A stretch of 64,000 nt of DNA from contig NZ_BDEL01000001.1 of NCBI RefSeq assembly GCF_001685485.1, positions 3,035,501 to 3,099,500 of the forward strand, in the 5' to 3' direction. Shown piece after piece: positions 19,534 through 28,189 of the stretch (position 1 is its first letter; each line of letters begins with the position of its first letter). Made by a program: the position numbers and the translations under genes. The notes beneath the pieces are model-generated. The model saw nothing but the letters and a program-made list of their open reading frames with translations. It was not told the origin of the DNA and did not search any database. The DNA comes from Formosa haliotis (lineage in GTDB: Bacteria; Bacteroidota; Bacteroidia; Flavobacteriales; Flavobacteriaceae).

Positions 19534-19914
19534 ATGGCACACGCACATAAATTAGAAATATTTAGAGGGGCAATTAAATTTAAATCGAATACAGATAAAA
19601 TCTGGGGTGTATTAATTTTATTGTCGGTAGTTACCGCTGTAGAAGTTGTTTTGGGTATTTACAAGCCTGAAATTCTTATGGGGCATATTTTTGGAATGAA
19701 AATTTTAAACTGGATTTTCATTATTTTAACCTTAGTTAAAGCCTATTATATTACATGGGACTTTATGCATATGCGAGATGAAACTCCAGGACTAAGACGT
19801 GCTGTAGTTTGGACGGCTATATTCTTAATCTGCTATTTAATGTTTATTTTATTAACTGAAGGTGGATATATAGAACATGTGTATTCTTCAGGATATATGA
19901 CTCACGATTTTTAA
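19534..19914 (+). CDS. Cytochrome c oxidase subunit IV (bacterial type)
   Basis: A 126-residue protein with three membrane helices (about 24-42, 50-68, 90-110) and the sequence KAYYITWDFMHMRDE, characteristic of small prokaryotic subunit IV proteins. It helps assemble the oxidase and binds no cofactor. It lies 25 bp after subunit III and is followed by a terminator-like hairpin that closes the oxidase transcript. Confidence 0.88.
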   Translation: MAHAHKLEIFRGAIKFKSNTDKIWGVLILLSVVTAVEVVLGIYKPEILMGHIFGMKILNWIFIILTLVKAYYITWDFMHMRDETPGLRRAVVWTAIFLICYLMFILLTEGGYIEHVYSSGYMTHDF

Positions 19915-19944
19915 AATACTTTAAGTGTTAAAAGATAGTATAAG

Positions 19945-19970
19945 GGCGGTTTATTAAACCGTCTTTTTTA
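19945..19970 (+). terminator. Rho-independent terminator after subunit IV
   Basis: GGCGGTTT (19945-19952) pairs with AAACCGTC (19956-19963, one G-U) around a 3-nt loop, followed by six T before an A at 19970. Confidence 0.75.
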
Positions 19971-20055
19971 TTTTTGCCCGAGATTTAAAACTGTCTTAAA
20001 TAGTTTTTGTCGGCATCAGAATAAAATGTCTAATGCCATTATTAAAGCCCAAATT

Positions 20056-20772
20056 ATGAACACGAAACAAATAAAAAGAAATGCGATATTAGGTATTTTG
20101 TTTTTTCTGCCTGTTACCTTTTTATTGTTTTTATATCCAGCAAAACACAATTACAATACTTTAGATGTGTTAACTAATGGAGTTCTCGATTTAAACGGGT
20201 TTTCTTCAGATGCCGATGCACCAATTCTTTTAGAAGATCATTTAACGGTTTTAGGATTCTTCGGAATGCATCCTATAGGAAAACATACTACGGCTTCAAA
20301 TCTTAAAGAACTCGTTTACGATAAATTTAAAGGATTTAAAAAATTTCAAATAGTTATAGTACTTCCTGAAGGCACCGAAGAAGAAGCCCGAACTTTAAAG
20401 GCAGAACTAATGAAATACGAAGAACTTAAATTCTGGCATTTTGTATATGGCTCGCCTAATAGTATTAAAGCCATTCACCAAAGCCTTAATGTACCCGATG
20501 CATTAGATGCCAATTTAGCCACAGACCATGTTTATATTATAGATAACGAGTTAAGTTTAAGAGGGCGTTTAGATGATAGAACAGATAACGAATTGGCAAG
20601 TAAAAAGCCAGTCTACCAAAAAGCGTCTTACGATGCGATTAAAGTAGCCGATTTAAAAAATAAAATGAGTGAAGATGTTAGAGTCTTGTTTACCGAATAT
20701 CGTCAAAAACGTAAAGGTAATTTCGATTCTACATCGCGCCGAGCAAACGATTTAAAAGGAACAGATGAGTAG
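20056..20772 (+). CDS. Membrane-anchored SCO-like protein lacking the copper-binding cysteines
   Basis: A 238-residue protein from ATG 20056; the frame also has an ATG at 20026, but 20056 gives a compact anchor (KRNAILGILFFLPVTFLLFL). After the helix comes a thioredoxin-like region (LEDHLTVLGFFGMHP ... FQIVIVLPEGTEEE ... DHVYIIDNELSLRGRLDD) that parallels the SCO protein encoded next, but the CxxxC position is occupied by non-cysteine residues. It overlaps the SCO gene by 8 bp. I infer a degenerate or accessory partner in CuA assembly; this is context-based and unproven. The family has no name I can give. Confidence 0.6.
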   Translation: MNTKQIKRNAILGILFFLPVTFLLFLYPAKHNYNTLDVLTNGVLDLNGFSSDADAPILLEDHLTVLGFFGMHPIGKHTTASNLKELVYDKFKGFKKFQIVIVLPEGTEEEARTLKAELMKYEELKFWHFVYGSPNSIKAIHQSLNVPDALDANLATDHVYIIDNELSLRGRLDDRTDNELASKKPVYQKASYDAIKVADLKNKMSEDVRVLFTEYRQKRKGNFDSTSRRANDLKGTDE

Positions 20773-21511
20773 TAAAACTAATTATTCGTATATAGGTATA
20801 GCCTTTATTATTTTAGTATTCGGAATTATTTTTATTCCGAAAATTGTCGACAGAATTAAAAATAACGATGTCTCGCGTAGCGATAGAATGAGTAATGTGC
20901 CCGATAATCATTATTCATCTAAAGAAAAATTAGCATTTTTAGAAATAAACGGTGAAGCAAAAAAAGTACCTGAATTTAGCTTTACTAATCAGGATGGAAA
21001 AACCATTACCAACACCGACTATCTAGGGAAAGTCTATGTGGTTGAATTTTTCTTTACTACATGCCCAACTATTTGCCCGATTATGAGCGAGAATTTAATT
21101 CAAATTCAAGATCGATTTAAATCTATAGACAATTTTGGGGTAGCGTCATTTACCATAAACCCAAGTCATGATACCCCAGAAGTTTTAAAAGAGTATGCCG
21201 AAAAATATGGGATCACCAATCCGAATTGGAATTTACTTACCGGAGATCGCGAAGCTATTTACAATTTAGCTAATCTTGGTTTTAATTTATATACTGCCGA
21301 AGAGGAGGGAGCTGCAGGTGGCTTCGAGCATTCTGGAAATTTCGCTTTAATAGATAAAAATGGATTTATAAGATCTAGAACAGATGCTTATGGGAATCCT
21401 AAAATATACTATAGAGGAACCATTACCGAAAAAGCAAAGTACGATGAAGATGGGGAAGAGGAAGAAATCACGATGCTTAAAGAAGATATTAAAAAGCTAT
21501 TAAATGAATAA
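20765..21511 (+). CDS. SCO1/SenC-type copper chaperone for cytochrome oxidase
   Basis: A 248-residue membrane-anchored thioredoxin-fold protein. The N-terminal helix is at about 8-25; the copper ligands are C100 and C104 in TTCPTICPIM, with the conserved histidine in GGFEHSGNFALIDKNG near residue 190. SCO proteins deliver copper to, or keep reduced, the CuA site of subunit II. Overlaps of 8 bp on both sides show tight coupling with the SCO-like gene and the DUF420 gene. Confidence 0.92.
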   Translation: MSSKTNYSYIGIAFIILVFGIIFIPKIVDRIKNNDVSRSDRMSNVPDNHYSSKEKLAFLEINGEAKKVPEFSFTNQDGKTITNTDYLGKVYVVEFFFTTCPTICPIMSENLIQIQDRFKSIDNFGVASFTINPSHDTPEVLKEYAEKYGITNPNWNLLTGDREAIYNLANLGFNLYTAEEEGAAGGFEHSGNFALIDKNGFIRSRTDAYGNPKIYYRGTITEKAKYDEDGEEEEITMLKEDIKKLLNE

Positions 21512-22052
21512 TTCAGAATACATTGTAGATTCTAAAAAGGCAGCAAAATATAATAAATGGATTATTGTTTTATCTGTTGTTATCCCTATTGCGGTGGCTG
21601 TTTTATTTGGTGTTAAAATTCCAAATGTAGAGCCTTTATGGTTTTTACCTCCAATTTATGCGAGTATAAACGCTATAACTGCCGTTGTTTTGGTGCTCGC
21701 CTTTCTGGCAATTAAAAAGAAAAATGTAAAAAAGCACGAGTTGTTAATTAAGGTAGCCATGACGTTATCTGTTATATTTTTAGTGTTGTACGTGGCATAC
21801 CATATGACTAGCGATTCTACAAAATTTGGTGGTGAAGGGGCTATAAAATATGTGTACTACTTTATTTTATTTACTCATATAGTGCTATCTATAGTTGTTA
21901 TTCCGTTTGTGCTAATTACGTATGTACGCGGTATTACAAACGATATTGCCCGACATAGAAAAATTGCAAAAATTACGTTTCCACTGTGGTTATATGTAGC
22001 CGTAACAGGAGTGTTGGTTTATGCTTTAATATCACCTTATTATACATTTTAA
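21504..22052 (+). CDS. DUF420 family membrane protein
   Basis: A 182-residue protein with five predicted helices (about 18-38, 48-68, 82-100, 118-140, 155-178). The motif YVAYHMTSDSTKFGG and the helix VYYFILFTHIVLSIVVIPFV resemble DUF420 proteins, which regularly accompany SCO and oxidase genes. Conserved histidines in membrane helices hint at haem or copper binding, but the role is unknown. It shares its last base with the next ATG. Confidence 0.85.
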   Translation: MNNSEYIVDSKKAAKYNKWIIVLSVVIPIAVAVLFGVKIPNVEPLWFLPPIYASINAITAVVLVLAFLAIKKKNVKKHELLIKVAMTLSVIFLVLYVAYHMTSDSTKFGGEGAIKYVYYFILFTHIVLSIVVIPFVLITYVRGITNDIARHRKIAKITFPLWLYVAVTGVLVYALISPYYTF

Positions 22053-22273
22053 TGAAAAAACGCTATATCATTTTAATGGTTTTCATTTTGGCGGTCTCAC
22101 TTTCTGCAGAGGCCCAATGTGCCATGTGTAGAGCTGTCTTAGAAACTGAAGAGGGTCAAGGTACAGCAAAAGGAATAAATGATGGTATAGTGTATTTAAT
22201 GGCTATTCCGTACATATTGGTAGGGGGAATTAGTTATGTAATGTATATGAAATTCTTCAGAACAAAAAAATAA
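22052..22273 (+). CDS. Small CxxC membrane protein in the cytochrome oxidase cluster
   Basis: A 73-residue protein; the ATG at 22052 overlaps the preceding stop (TAATG), which decides the start. The signal peptide MKKRYIILMVFILAVSLSAEA is followed at once by QCAMCRA, so a CxxC pair sits at the mature N-terminus; one helix (about 46-66) and a Lys/Arg tail complete it. The layout implies a periplasmic CxxC tethered to the inner membrane. I infer a copper or thiol role in oxidase assembly from context only. It ends the cluster; 130 bp without another gene follow. Confidence 0.7.
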   Translation: MKKRYIILMVFILAVSLSAEAQCAMCRAVLETEEGQGTAKGINDGIVYLMAIPYILVGGISYVMYMKFFRTKK

Positions 22274-22403
22274 TTCACTTTAGGGTGTAACAATTTTCCA
22301 GATTAGCAGTCTAATTAATGATTGTATATACAAAAGTCTTAACACTTTTTTAGTATACAATAATTTGGGTTTTGTTTAACATTGCACCTCTAAGCTAGCT
22401 AAT

Positions 22404-23105
22404 ATGATTGAAATTAAAGATTTACATAAATCTTACCATATGGGAAGTAACACACTTCACGTTTTAAAAGGTATAGATTTTAGTGTTAAAGAAGGCGAAT
22501 TGGTTTCTATAATGGGGTCTTCAGGATCTGGTAAATCTACACTACTTAATATCTTAGGAATGCTAGACGAAGCCGATTCTGGTAGTTATACACTAGATGG
22601 TTTTCCTATTAAAAATTTAAACGAAAAGATTGCGGCGAACTACCGTAATAAATTTCTTGGTTTTATATTCCAATCCTTTAATCTTATCAATTATAAATCT
22701 GCTCTAGATAATGTTGCTATGCCTTTATATTATCAAGGTATGAAACGTAAAGAGCGTATAGATAAAGCAGCACATTATTTAGAAAAAGTAGGCTTGGCAG
22801 ATTGGTCTCATCACTTACCAAACGAAATGTCTGGAGGTCAAAAACAACGTGTGGCGATAGCTCGAGCTTTGGCAAGCGATCCGAAAGTACTTTTAGCCGA
22901 TGAGCCAACGGGAGCTTTAGATACAAAAACATCTTACGAGGTTATGGACCTTATTCAGGGGATTAACGAGGAAGGAAAAACCATTCTTATTGTAACTCAC
23001 GAGCCCGATATTGCACAAATGACGAAGCGTATTGTGAATTTAAAAGATGGCTTAATTATAAATGACACCAAAGTAGAACAAGTTAGAGCTTTAGCAAATG
23101 TTTGA
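22404..23105 (+). CDS. ABC transporter ATPase, MacB/LolD type
   Basis: A 233-residue nucleotide-binding subunit with Walker A GSSGSGKST, signature MSGGQKQRVAIARAL, Walker B VLLADEPTGALD and H-loop VTHE. It belongs to the MacB/LolD group, which powers mechanotransmission exporters and does not move substrates through a channel of its own. It overlaps the first permease by 8 bp and begins a six-gene exporter operon running to 29.5 kb. Confidence 0.93.
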   Translation: MIEIKDLHKSYHMGSNTLHVLKGIDFSVKEGELVSIMGSSGSGKSTLLNILGMLDEADSGSYTLDGFPIKNLNEKIAANYRNKFLGFIFQSFNLINYKSALDNVAMPLYYQGMKRKERIDKAAHYLEKVGLADWSHHLPNEMSGGQKQRVAIARALASDPKVLLADEPTGALDTKTSYEVMDLIQGINEEGKTILIVTHEPDIAQMTKRIVNLKDGLIINDTKVEQVRALANV

Positions 23106-24342
23106 TATTGAACGTTGGCAAGAAATTTTTGAAACCTTAAGAAAAAACAAGCTAAGAACCTTTCTTACTGGGCTTTCTGTGGCTTCGGGTATTTTTATTT
23201 TGGTTATTCTTTTAGGTTTCAGTAAAGGTATTCAAAATGGTGTAACCTCTCAGTTTGAACGCGATGCATCAAACTTGATAAGTATCCGGCCGGGACTAAC
23301 CACCAAGGAGTATAAAGGTTTAAACCCTGGACGACAAATTCAATTTAAAAACAGCGATTTTAATACCATATCAAGGAAATACGCTAACGAAATAGAATAT
23401 AAATCTGCCTACTATACCATTTGGGGTGGATTGGTAAATTATAAAAATGAATCGGGGAATTACAGAATTCAAGGTATTTTACCTGGCAATCAGTTTATAG
23501 AAAATGCAGATATTGGCCAAGGGCGTTTCATAAATTATTCCGATGTAGAAGAATCTAAAAAAGTGGCTGTAATAGGAAATCGGGTAAAAAAGGATTTGTT
23601 TAAAGACGAAGATCCTATAAATAAAGACATTTCGGTTTACGGTATAAGTTATAAGGTGGTAGGTGTGTTTTTTGATCCAGGAGGAGAACGCGACGAAAGT
23701 AAAGTCTTTCTGCCATTATCATCGGCACAGCTTGCTTTTAATGGTTCCGATAAAATTAGAAACATGATGTTTACTCTAAAAATGTCGGACAATTTTGATA
23801 CGGCAGTCGAAGAATCAGAGGCGATAACTCAAGCTATGTTAACCGATTTAAGAGCGCAACATACCGTTTCTCCAGACGATATTAGTGCCATTCGTGTACA
23901 TAATACCATGGAAGAAGCTAAGAAAATTTATACACTTATTGGAACCATTTCTGCGGTCTTTTGGTTTGTAGGTATTGGTACCATTATCGCTGGTGTAGTA
24001 GGGGTGGGAAATATCATGCTTATTATTGTGAAAGAGCGAACCAAAGAGATAGGAATACGTAAAGCATTGGGTGCCCAGCCGTGGTCTATTGTTGGTATGA
24101 TTCTTCAGGAATCTGTTTTTGTAACTATGTTTTCGGGTTTGTTTGGGTTAATTCTAGGACTCGGTTTGCTGGAAATAGCAGGGCCATTAATTGAAAGTGA
24201 TTTTATAAAATATCCGCAAGTAGATTTCAACACCGCTTTAACAACCGTGTTTATTTTGGTGTTTGCGGGCGCATTAGCAGGATTCTTTCCGGCGTATCGT
24301 GCGGCACAAATTAAACCAATAATAGCTTTAAGAGACGAGTAA
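23098..24342 (+). CDS. MacB-type ABC transporter permease (first copy)
   Basis: A 414-residue permease with an N-terminal helix (about 20-42), a large periplasmic MacB core domain and three C-terminal helices. The motif KERTKEIGIRKALGAQPWSI before the penultimate helices and the end FFPAYRAAQIKPIIALR are typical. It lacks a fused ATPase, so it relies on the upstream gene. A similar but distinct permease follows after 1 bp, suggesting a heterodimer. Confidence 0.9.
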   Translation: MFDIERWQEIFETLRKNKLRTFLTGLSVASGIFILVILLGFSKGIQNGVTSQFERDASNLISIRPGLTTKEYKGLNPGRQIQFKNSDFNTISRKYANEIEYKSAYYTIWGGLVNYKNESGNYRIQGILPGNQFIENADIGQGRFINYSDVEESKKVAVIGNRVKKDLFKDEDPINKDISVYGISYKVVGVFFDPGGERDESKVFLPLSSAQLAFNGSDKIRNMMFTLKMSDNFDTAVEESEAITQAMLTDLRAQHTVSPDDISAIRVHNTMEEAKKIYTLIGTISAVFWFVGIGTIIAGVVGVGNIMLIIVKERTKEIGIRKALGAQPWSIVGMILQESVFVTMFSGLFGLILGLGLLEIAGPLIESDFIKYPQVDFNTALTTVFILVFAGALAGFFPAYRAAQIKPIIALRDE

Positions 24343-24343
24343 T

Positions 24344-25603
24344 ATGTTTAGTAAAGATAGATGGGATGAAATATTAGAAGCCTTAAGTGCAAACAAGTTT
24401 AGAACCTTGTTAACTGCTTTTGGTGTCTTTTGGGGTATTACAATTTTGGTGCTTTTATTGGCGTTAACCAATGGTTTAAAAAATGGAGTAACTGCCGATT
24501 TCGGAAATTTTGCTACAAACTCCATGTTTATGTGGACGCAGCGAACTTCCATTTCGTATAAAGGAATGCCAAAAGGACGGACCTTCAATTATAAATTAGA
24601 AGATGTTGAAGCTTTAAAATCTGAAATTCCAGAACTTAAATATGTGTCGCCAAGAAATCAGTTAGGCGGATTTAACGGAGCGAATAATGTAACTCGTGGT
24701 ACCAAAACAGGAGCTTTCCAAGTAAACGGAGATTACCCCGAATTTATTAAACAACAACCCTTAGATATAACCGATGGACGTTTTATAAGCTATTCCGATA
24801 TTAATGCGAAACGTAAATCGTGCGTTATTGGTACCGACGTTGTAAAAGGGCTTTACAATAAAGGCGAAAATCCATTGGGTACCTATATTAAAATTAACGG
24901 AGTAAACTTTATGGTGGTTGGTACGTTTAAAACGAGTAATTCTCAAGGCGACCAAGAAGAAGACGCTAATACTATTTATGTGCCATTTACATCGTTTGGC
25001 CAAGCTTTTAATACAGGAAATAATGTGGGCTGGATGGCTATTACGGGGCAAGATGGCATAAGTATAACAAGTTTAAAACCTAAAATTTTCGATGTTATAA
25101 AAGCGAGACATAAAATAGATCCCAAAGACGATCGCGCCATAGGGAATTTCGACTTGTCTGAAGCCTTTGGTCGTGTAAACGGTTTGTTTGCAATCTTAGG
25201 TTTTGTAGGCTATTTTGTAGGGTCTTTAGTCCTTATGTCTGGTGTAATTGGTATTAGTAATATCATGCTAATCGTAGTAAAAGAGCGTACTAAAGAAATT
25301 GGTGTACGTCGTGCTTTAGGAGCTTCTCCATGGAGTATAAAATCGCAAATATTACAAGAGAGTTTAATTTTAACTATAGTTTCGGGTATGGTAGGGATTT
25401 CGTTTGCTGCCGGAATTATTTGGTTAATGAACTATATTTTAGATGCCAATGGCCCTGTAGAAAATTTCGCAAACCCTAGTGTTAGCATGAGTGTGGTATT
25501 TACAGCCCTATTTATATTAGTAGTTTCTGGATTATTAGCAGGTTTAATACCGGCAAATAGCGCCACAAAAATGAAACCCGTAGACGCCTTAAGAATTGAT
25601 TAA
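24344..25603 (+). CDS. MacB-type ABC transporter permease (second copy)
   Basis: A 419-residue paralogue of the preceding permease with the same topology: helix at about 20-40, periplasmic domain, then KERTKEIGVRRALGASPWSI and a C-terminal AGLIPANSATKMKPVDALR. The two share the coupling motif but differ strongly in the periplasmic domain, as expected if they form a heterodimer recognising substrate asymmetrically. Substrate unknown; lipoproteins, peptides or siderophores are typical for the family. Confidence 0.9.
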   Translation: MFSKDRWDEILEALSANKFRTLLTAFGVFWGITILVLLLALTNGLKNGVTADFGNFATNSMFMWTQRTSISYKGMPKGRTFNYKLEDVEALKSEIPELKYVSPRNQLGGFNGANNVTRGTKTGAFQVNGDYPEFIKQQPLDITDGRFISYSDINAKRKSCVIGTDVVKGLYNKGENPLGTYIKINGVNFMVVGTFKTSNSQGDQEEDANTIYVPFTSFGQAFNTGNNVGWMAITGQDGISITSLKPKIFDVIKARHKIDPKDDRAIGNFDLSEAFGRVNGLFAILGFVGYFVGSLVLMSGVIGISNIMLIVVKERTKEIGVRRALGASPWSIKSQILQESLILTIVSGMVGISFAAGIIWLMNYILDANGPVENFANPSVSMSVVFTALFILVVSGLLAGLIPANSATKMKPVDALRID

Positions 25604-25624
25604 AAAGTAAAGAAGTACATAAAC

Positions 25625-26782
25625 ATGAAAAGAACATCAACCGTAGTCGTATTAGTCCTAATTGTTGTCATTTTTGCAACATCTCTGTTTTATTTATGGA
25701 ATAAAAATCAGGAAGATCCAATTACTTATGTTACAGAATCGCCAGTAGACCAAACCATTATTGTAAAAACGGTGGCTACAGGAAATATTGTACCTAAAGA
25801 AGAGGTACTTATTAAACCCAATATTTCGGGAGTTATAGAAGATATTTATATTGAAGCAGGAGAGTATGTTAAGTCGGGAGATTTAATAGCTAAAATTCGT
25901 GTTATTCCTAATGTGTCTTCTCTAACAAGTGCAAAAAATACTATTGCAAGTAATGAAACAGCCTTACAAACAGCAAAAATTAATTTTGAAACGCAAGAGT
26001 CGAATTATTTAAGACAAAAAACATTATTTGAAAAGGGCGTGATTTCAGAGAATGATTTTGAAGGCGTTAAAAATACCTATTTACAAACCAAGCAAGCGGT
26101 GTCGCAAGCAGAAATCAATGTAAAATCGGCAAAACAAAACTTCGATATTATTAAAACAGGAACCACTTCCGGATTAGGAAATATAGCCCAAACCTTAATT
26201 CGTTCTACGGTTTCAGGAATGGTTTTAGATGTGCCTGTTAAAGCAGGAAATCAGGTTATAGAAGCAAATAATTTTAACGAAGGGACTTCGATTGCCTCTT
26301 TGGCCGATATTAATAAAATGATTTTTGAAGGTAAAGTTGATGAAAGTGAAGTAGGAAAAATAAAAGAAAATTTGCCTTTAGAAATTACGGTTGGAGCCAT
26401 TGAAAACAAGAAATTCGATGCGGTTTTAGATTATATCGCGCCAAAAGGGGTTGAAGAAAACGGAGCCATTCAATTTGAAATAAAAGGAAGTTTAAAAAAG
26501 ACAGATAGTACATTTATCCGTGCAGGCTTAAGTGCCAATGCTTCTATTATTTTAGATAAGGCAGAAAATGTTTTAGCCATAAAAGAAGCTTTGGTGCAAT
26601 ACGATGATAAAACCAAAAAACCATTTGTAGAAGTGGAAACTGCCAATCAGAAATTTGAAAGAAAAGATGTGGATTTGGGTATTAGCGATGGTATTTTTGT
26701 ACAGGTAAAAAACGGAATTTCGAAAGACGATAAGATTAAAGTTTGGAACCAAATTCAAGGGACTCCAAAATATGCGCAATAA
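25625..26782 (+). CDS. Periplasmic adaptor (HlyD/RND-MFP family), first copy
   Basis: A 385-residue membrane-fusion protein with an N-terminal anchor (TVVVLVLIVVIFATSLFYLW), a lipoyl-like half-motif (ISGVIEDIYIEAGEYVKSG), an alpha-helical hairpin (about 95-180), the returning lipoyl half (STVSGMVLDVPVKAG) and a beta-barrel domain. It bridges the MacB-like permeases and the outer-membrane tunnel. It lies 21 bp after the second permease. Confidence 0.9.
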   Translation: MKRTSTVVVLVLIVVIFATSLFYLWNKNQEDPITYVTESPVDQTIIVKTVATGNIVPKEEVLIKPNISGVIEDIYIEAGEYVKSGDLIAKIRVIPNVSSLTSAKNTIASNETALQTAKINFETQESNYLRQKTLFEKGVISENDFEGVKNTYLQTKQAVSQAEINVKSAKQNFDIIKTGTTSGLGNIAQTLIRSTVSGMVLDVPVKAGNQVIEANNFNEGTSIASLADINKMIFEGKVDESEVGKIKENLPLEITVGAIENKKFDAVLDYIAPKGVEENGAIQFEIKGSLKKTDSTFIRAGLSANASIILDKAENVLAIKEALVQYDDKTKKPFVEVETANQKFERKDVDLGISDGIFVQVKNGISKDDKIKVWNQIQGTPKYAQ

Positions 26783-26833
26783 AATGACTTTGCGTGTAAC
26801 ACTTTTAACTATTTTTAGACTGATAATGTAATT

Positions 26834-28186
26834 ATGAAAAAAATAACCCTTTTAGGCCTTTTCCTTTTTAGTGGAATAACGATATATGCCCAAGACCATA
26901 AAAAATGGACCATTGAAGAATGTGTCGATTATGCCCTAGAAAATAATATTACCATTAAGCAATCGGAATTAGATACGCAATTAGCCGATATCGATAAATC
27001 GCAAGCGGTTATGAATTTCCTACCGTCATTAAGTGCAAACACATCGTTTAACATTAATACTGGTGCCAACGTAAACCCGGCAACAAACCAGTTCGAAAAT
27101 CAGACGTTTAGATCGGCTAATGGAGGCGTAAATTCCGGCGTGAATTTATTTTCTGGATTACAAAATTGGAAAAATTTACAGCGTTCAAAAATTAATATAA
27201 TCGCATCGCAATATCAACTAGATAAAATGCGCGATGATATTTCAATTTTTGTTGCCAATGCCTTTGTTCAGATTTTATTCAACAAAGAACAAATAAAAGT
27301 ATTAGAAGCACAGAATAAAATCACCAAAGAAAATTTAGAACGTACTAAAGAATTAGTAGAAGCGGGTGTGTTACCACAAGGTGATATGCTAGAAATTAAA
27401 GCTACAGATGCCACACAAATACAACAAATAATAGCAGCCGAAAACGATTTGTTTATCTCAAAAATAGGTTTGGCTCAACTCTTATTAATAGAAGATTATA
27501 AGAATTTCGATATTGCAGAAGTCGATTATGGTTTATTTCCAGATGCCATTTTAAATGAAGATGCTTCCACGATTATAGCTAAAGCCAAACAAGTGGTTTA
27601 CGATGTTAAAGTAGCAGAAGCGAGTTTAGAATTGGCCGAGAAGGATTTAGAGTTAGCAAGAACACAATATTACCCAAAGTTAAGTGCGTTTATGGGGTAT
27701 AGCACACGTTGGTCGAGTACCAATATAGATCCTGTTACGGGAGGTAACATGGCGTTTATAGATCAATTATATACTTTCGATGGAACTTCTTTTGGGGTGC
27801 AACTTAGCGTGCCAATTTTTAGTAATTTAACAACTAGAAATAATGTAAAACGAAGCAAAGTTAATGTTGAGCGTAACAAATACTTGTTAGAACAGGCCAA
27901 TTTAGATTTAGAATCTAAAGTTTACCAAGCTTATAACGATGCTAAAAACGCAAAAAAATCTTACGAAGCAGCTATGCAAACTGCCGAAGCTAGAAAATTA
28001 GCATTCGAATATGCAGAAGAGCGCTATACGGTAGGATTAACCAATGCATTCGATTTTAACCAATCGTCAATTCAGTATGAAAATGCGCAATCTGATGTGG
28101 TTAGAACCAAATATGAATATATATTTAAAGTGAAAGTTTTAGAATTCTATTTCGGAATTCCTATCGATCAAATAAACCCTAACTAA
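26834..28186 (+). CDS. TolC-family outer-membrane efflux protein
   Basis: A 450-residue tunnel protein with the signal peptide MKKITLLGLFLFSGITIYAQ, the start motif WTIEECVDYALENNITIKQ and two repeats of long helical hairpins. It supplies the outer-membrane exit duct for the exporter. It sits between the two adaptor genes and ends 3 bp before the second, so all are clearly one operon. Confidence 0.93.
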   Translation: MKKITLLGLFLFSGITIYAQDHKKWTIEECVDYALENNITIKQSELDTQLADIDKSQAVMNFLPSLSANTSFNINTGANVNPATNQFENQTFRSANGGVNSGVNLFSGLQNWKNLQRSKINIIASQYQLDKMRDDISIFVANAFVQILFNKEQIKVLEAQNKITKENLERTKELVEAGVLPQGDMLEIKATDATQIQQIIAAENDLFISKIGLAQLLLIEDYKNFDIAEVDYGLFPDAILNEDASTIIAKAKQVVYDVKVAEASLELAEKDLELARTQYYPKLSAFMGYSTRWSSTNIDPVTGGNMAFIDQLYTFDGTSFGVQLSVPIFSNLTTRNNVKRSKVNVERNKYLLEQANLDLESKVYQAYNDAKNAKKSYEAAMQTAEARKLAFEYAEERYTVGLTNAFDFNQSSIQYENAQSDVVRTKYEYIFKVKVLEFYFGIPIDQINPN

Positions 28187-28189
28187 ACC

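Noticed and set aside
21986..22051. Upstream start for the CxxC micro-protein
   Set aside because: It lies inside the DUF420 gene and would precede a textbook signal peptide; the overlapping TAATG start is preferred.
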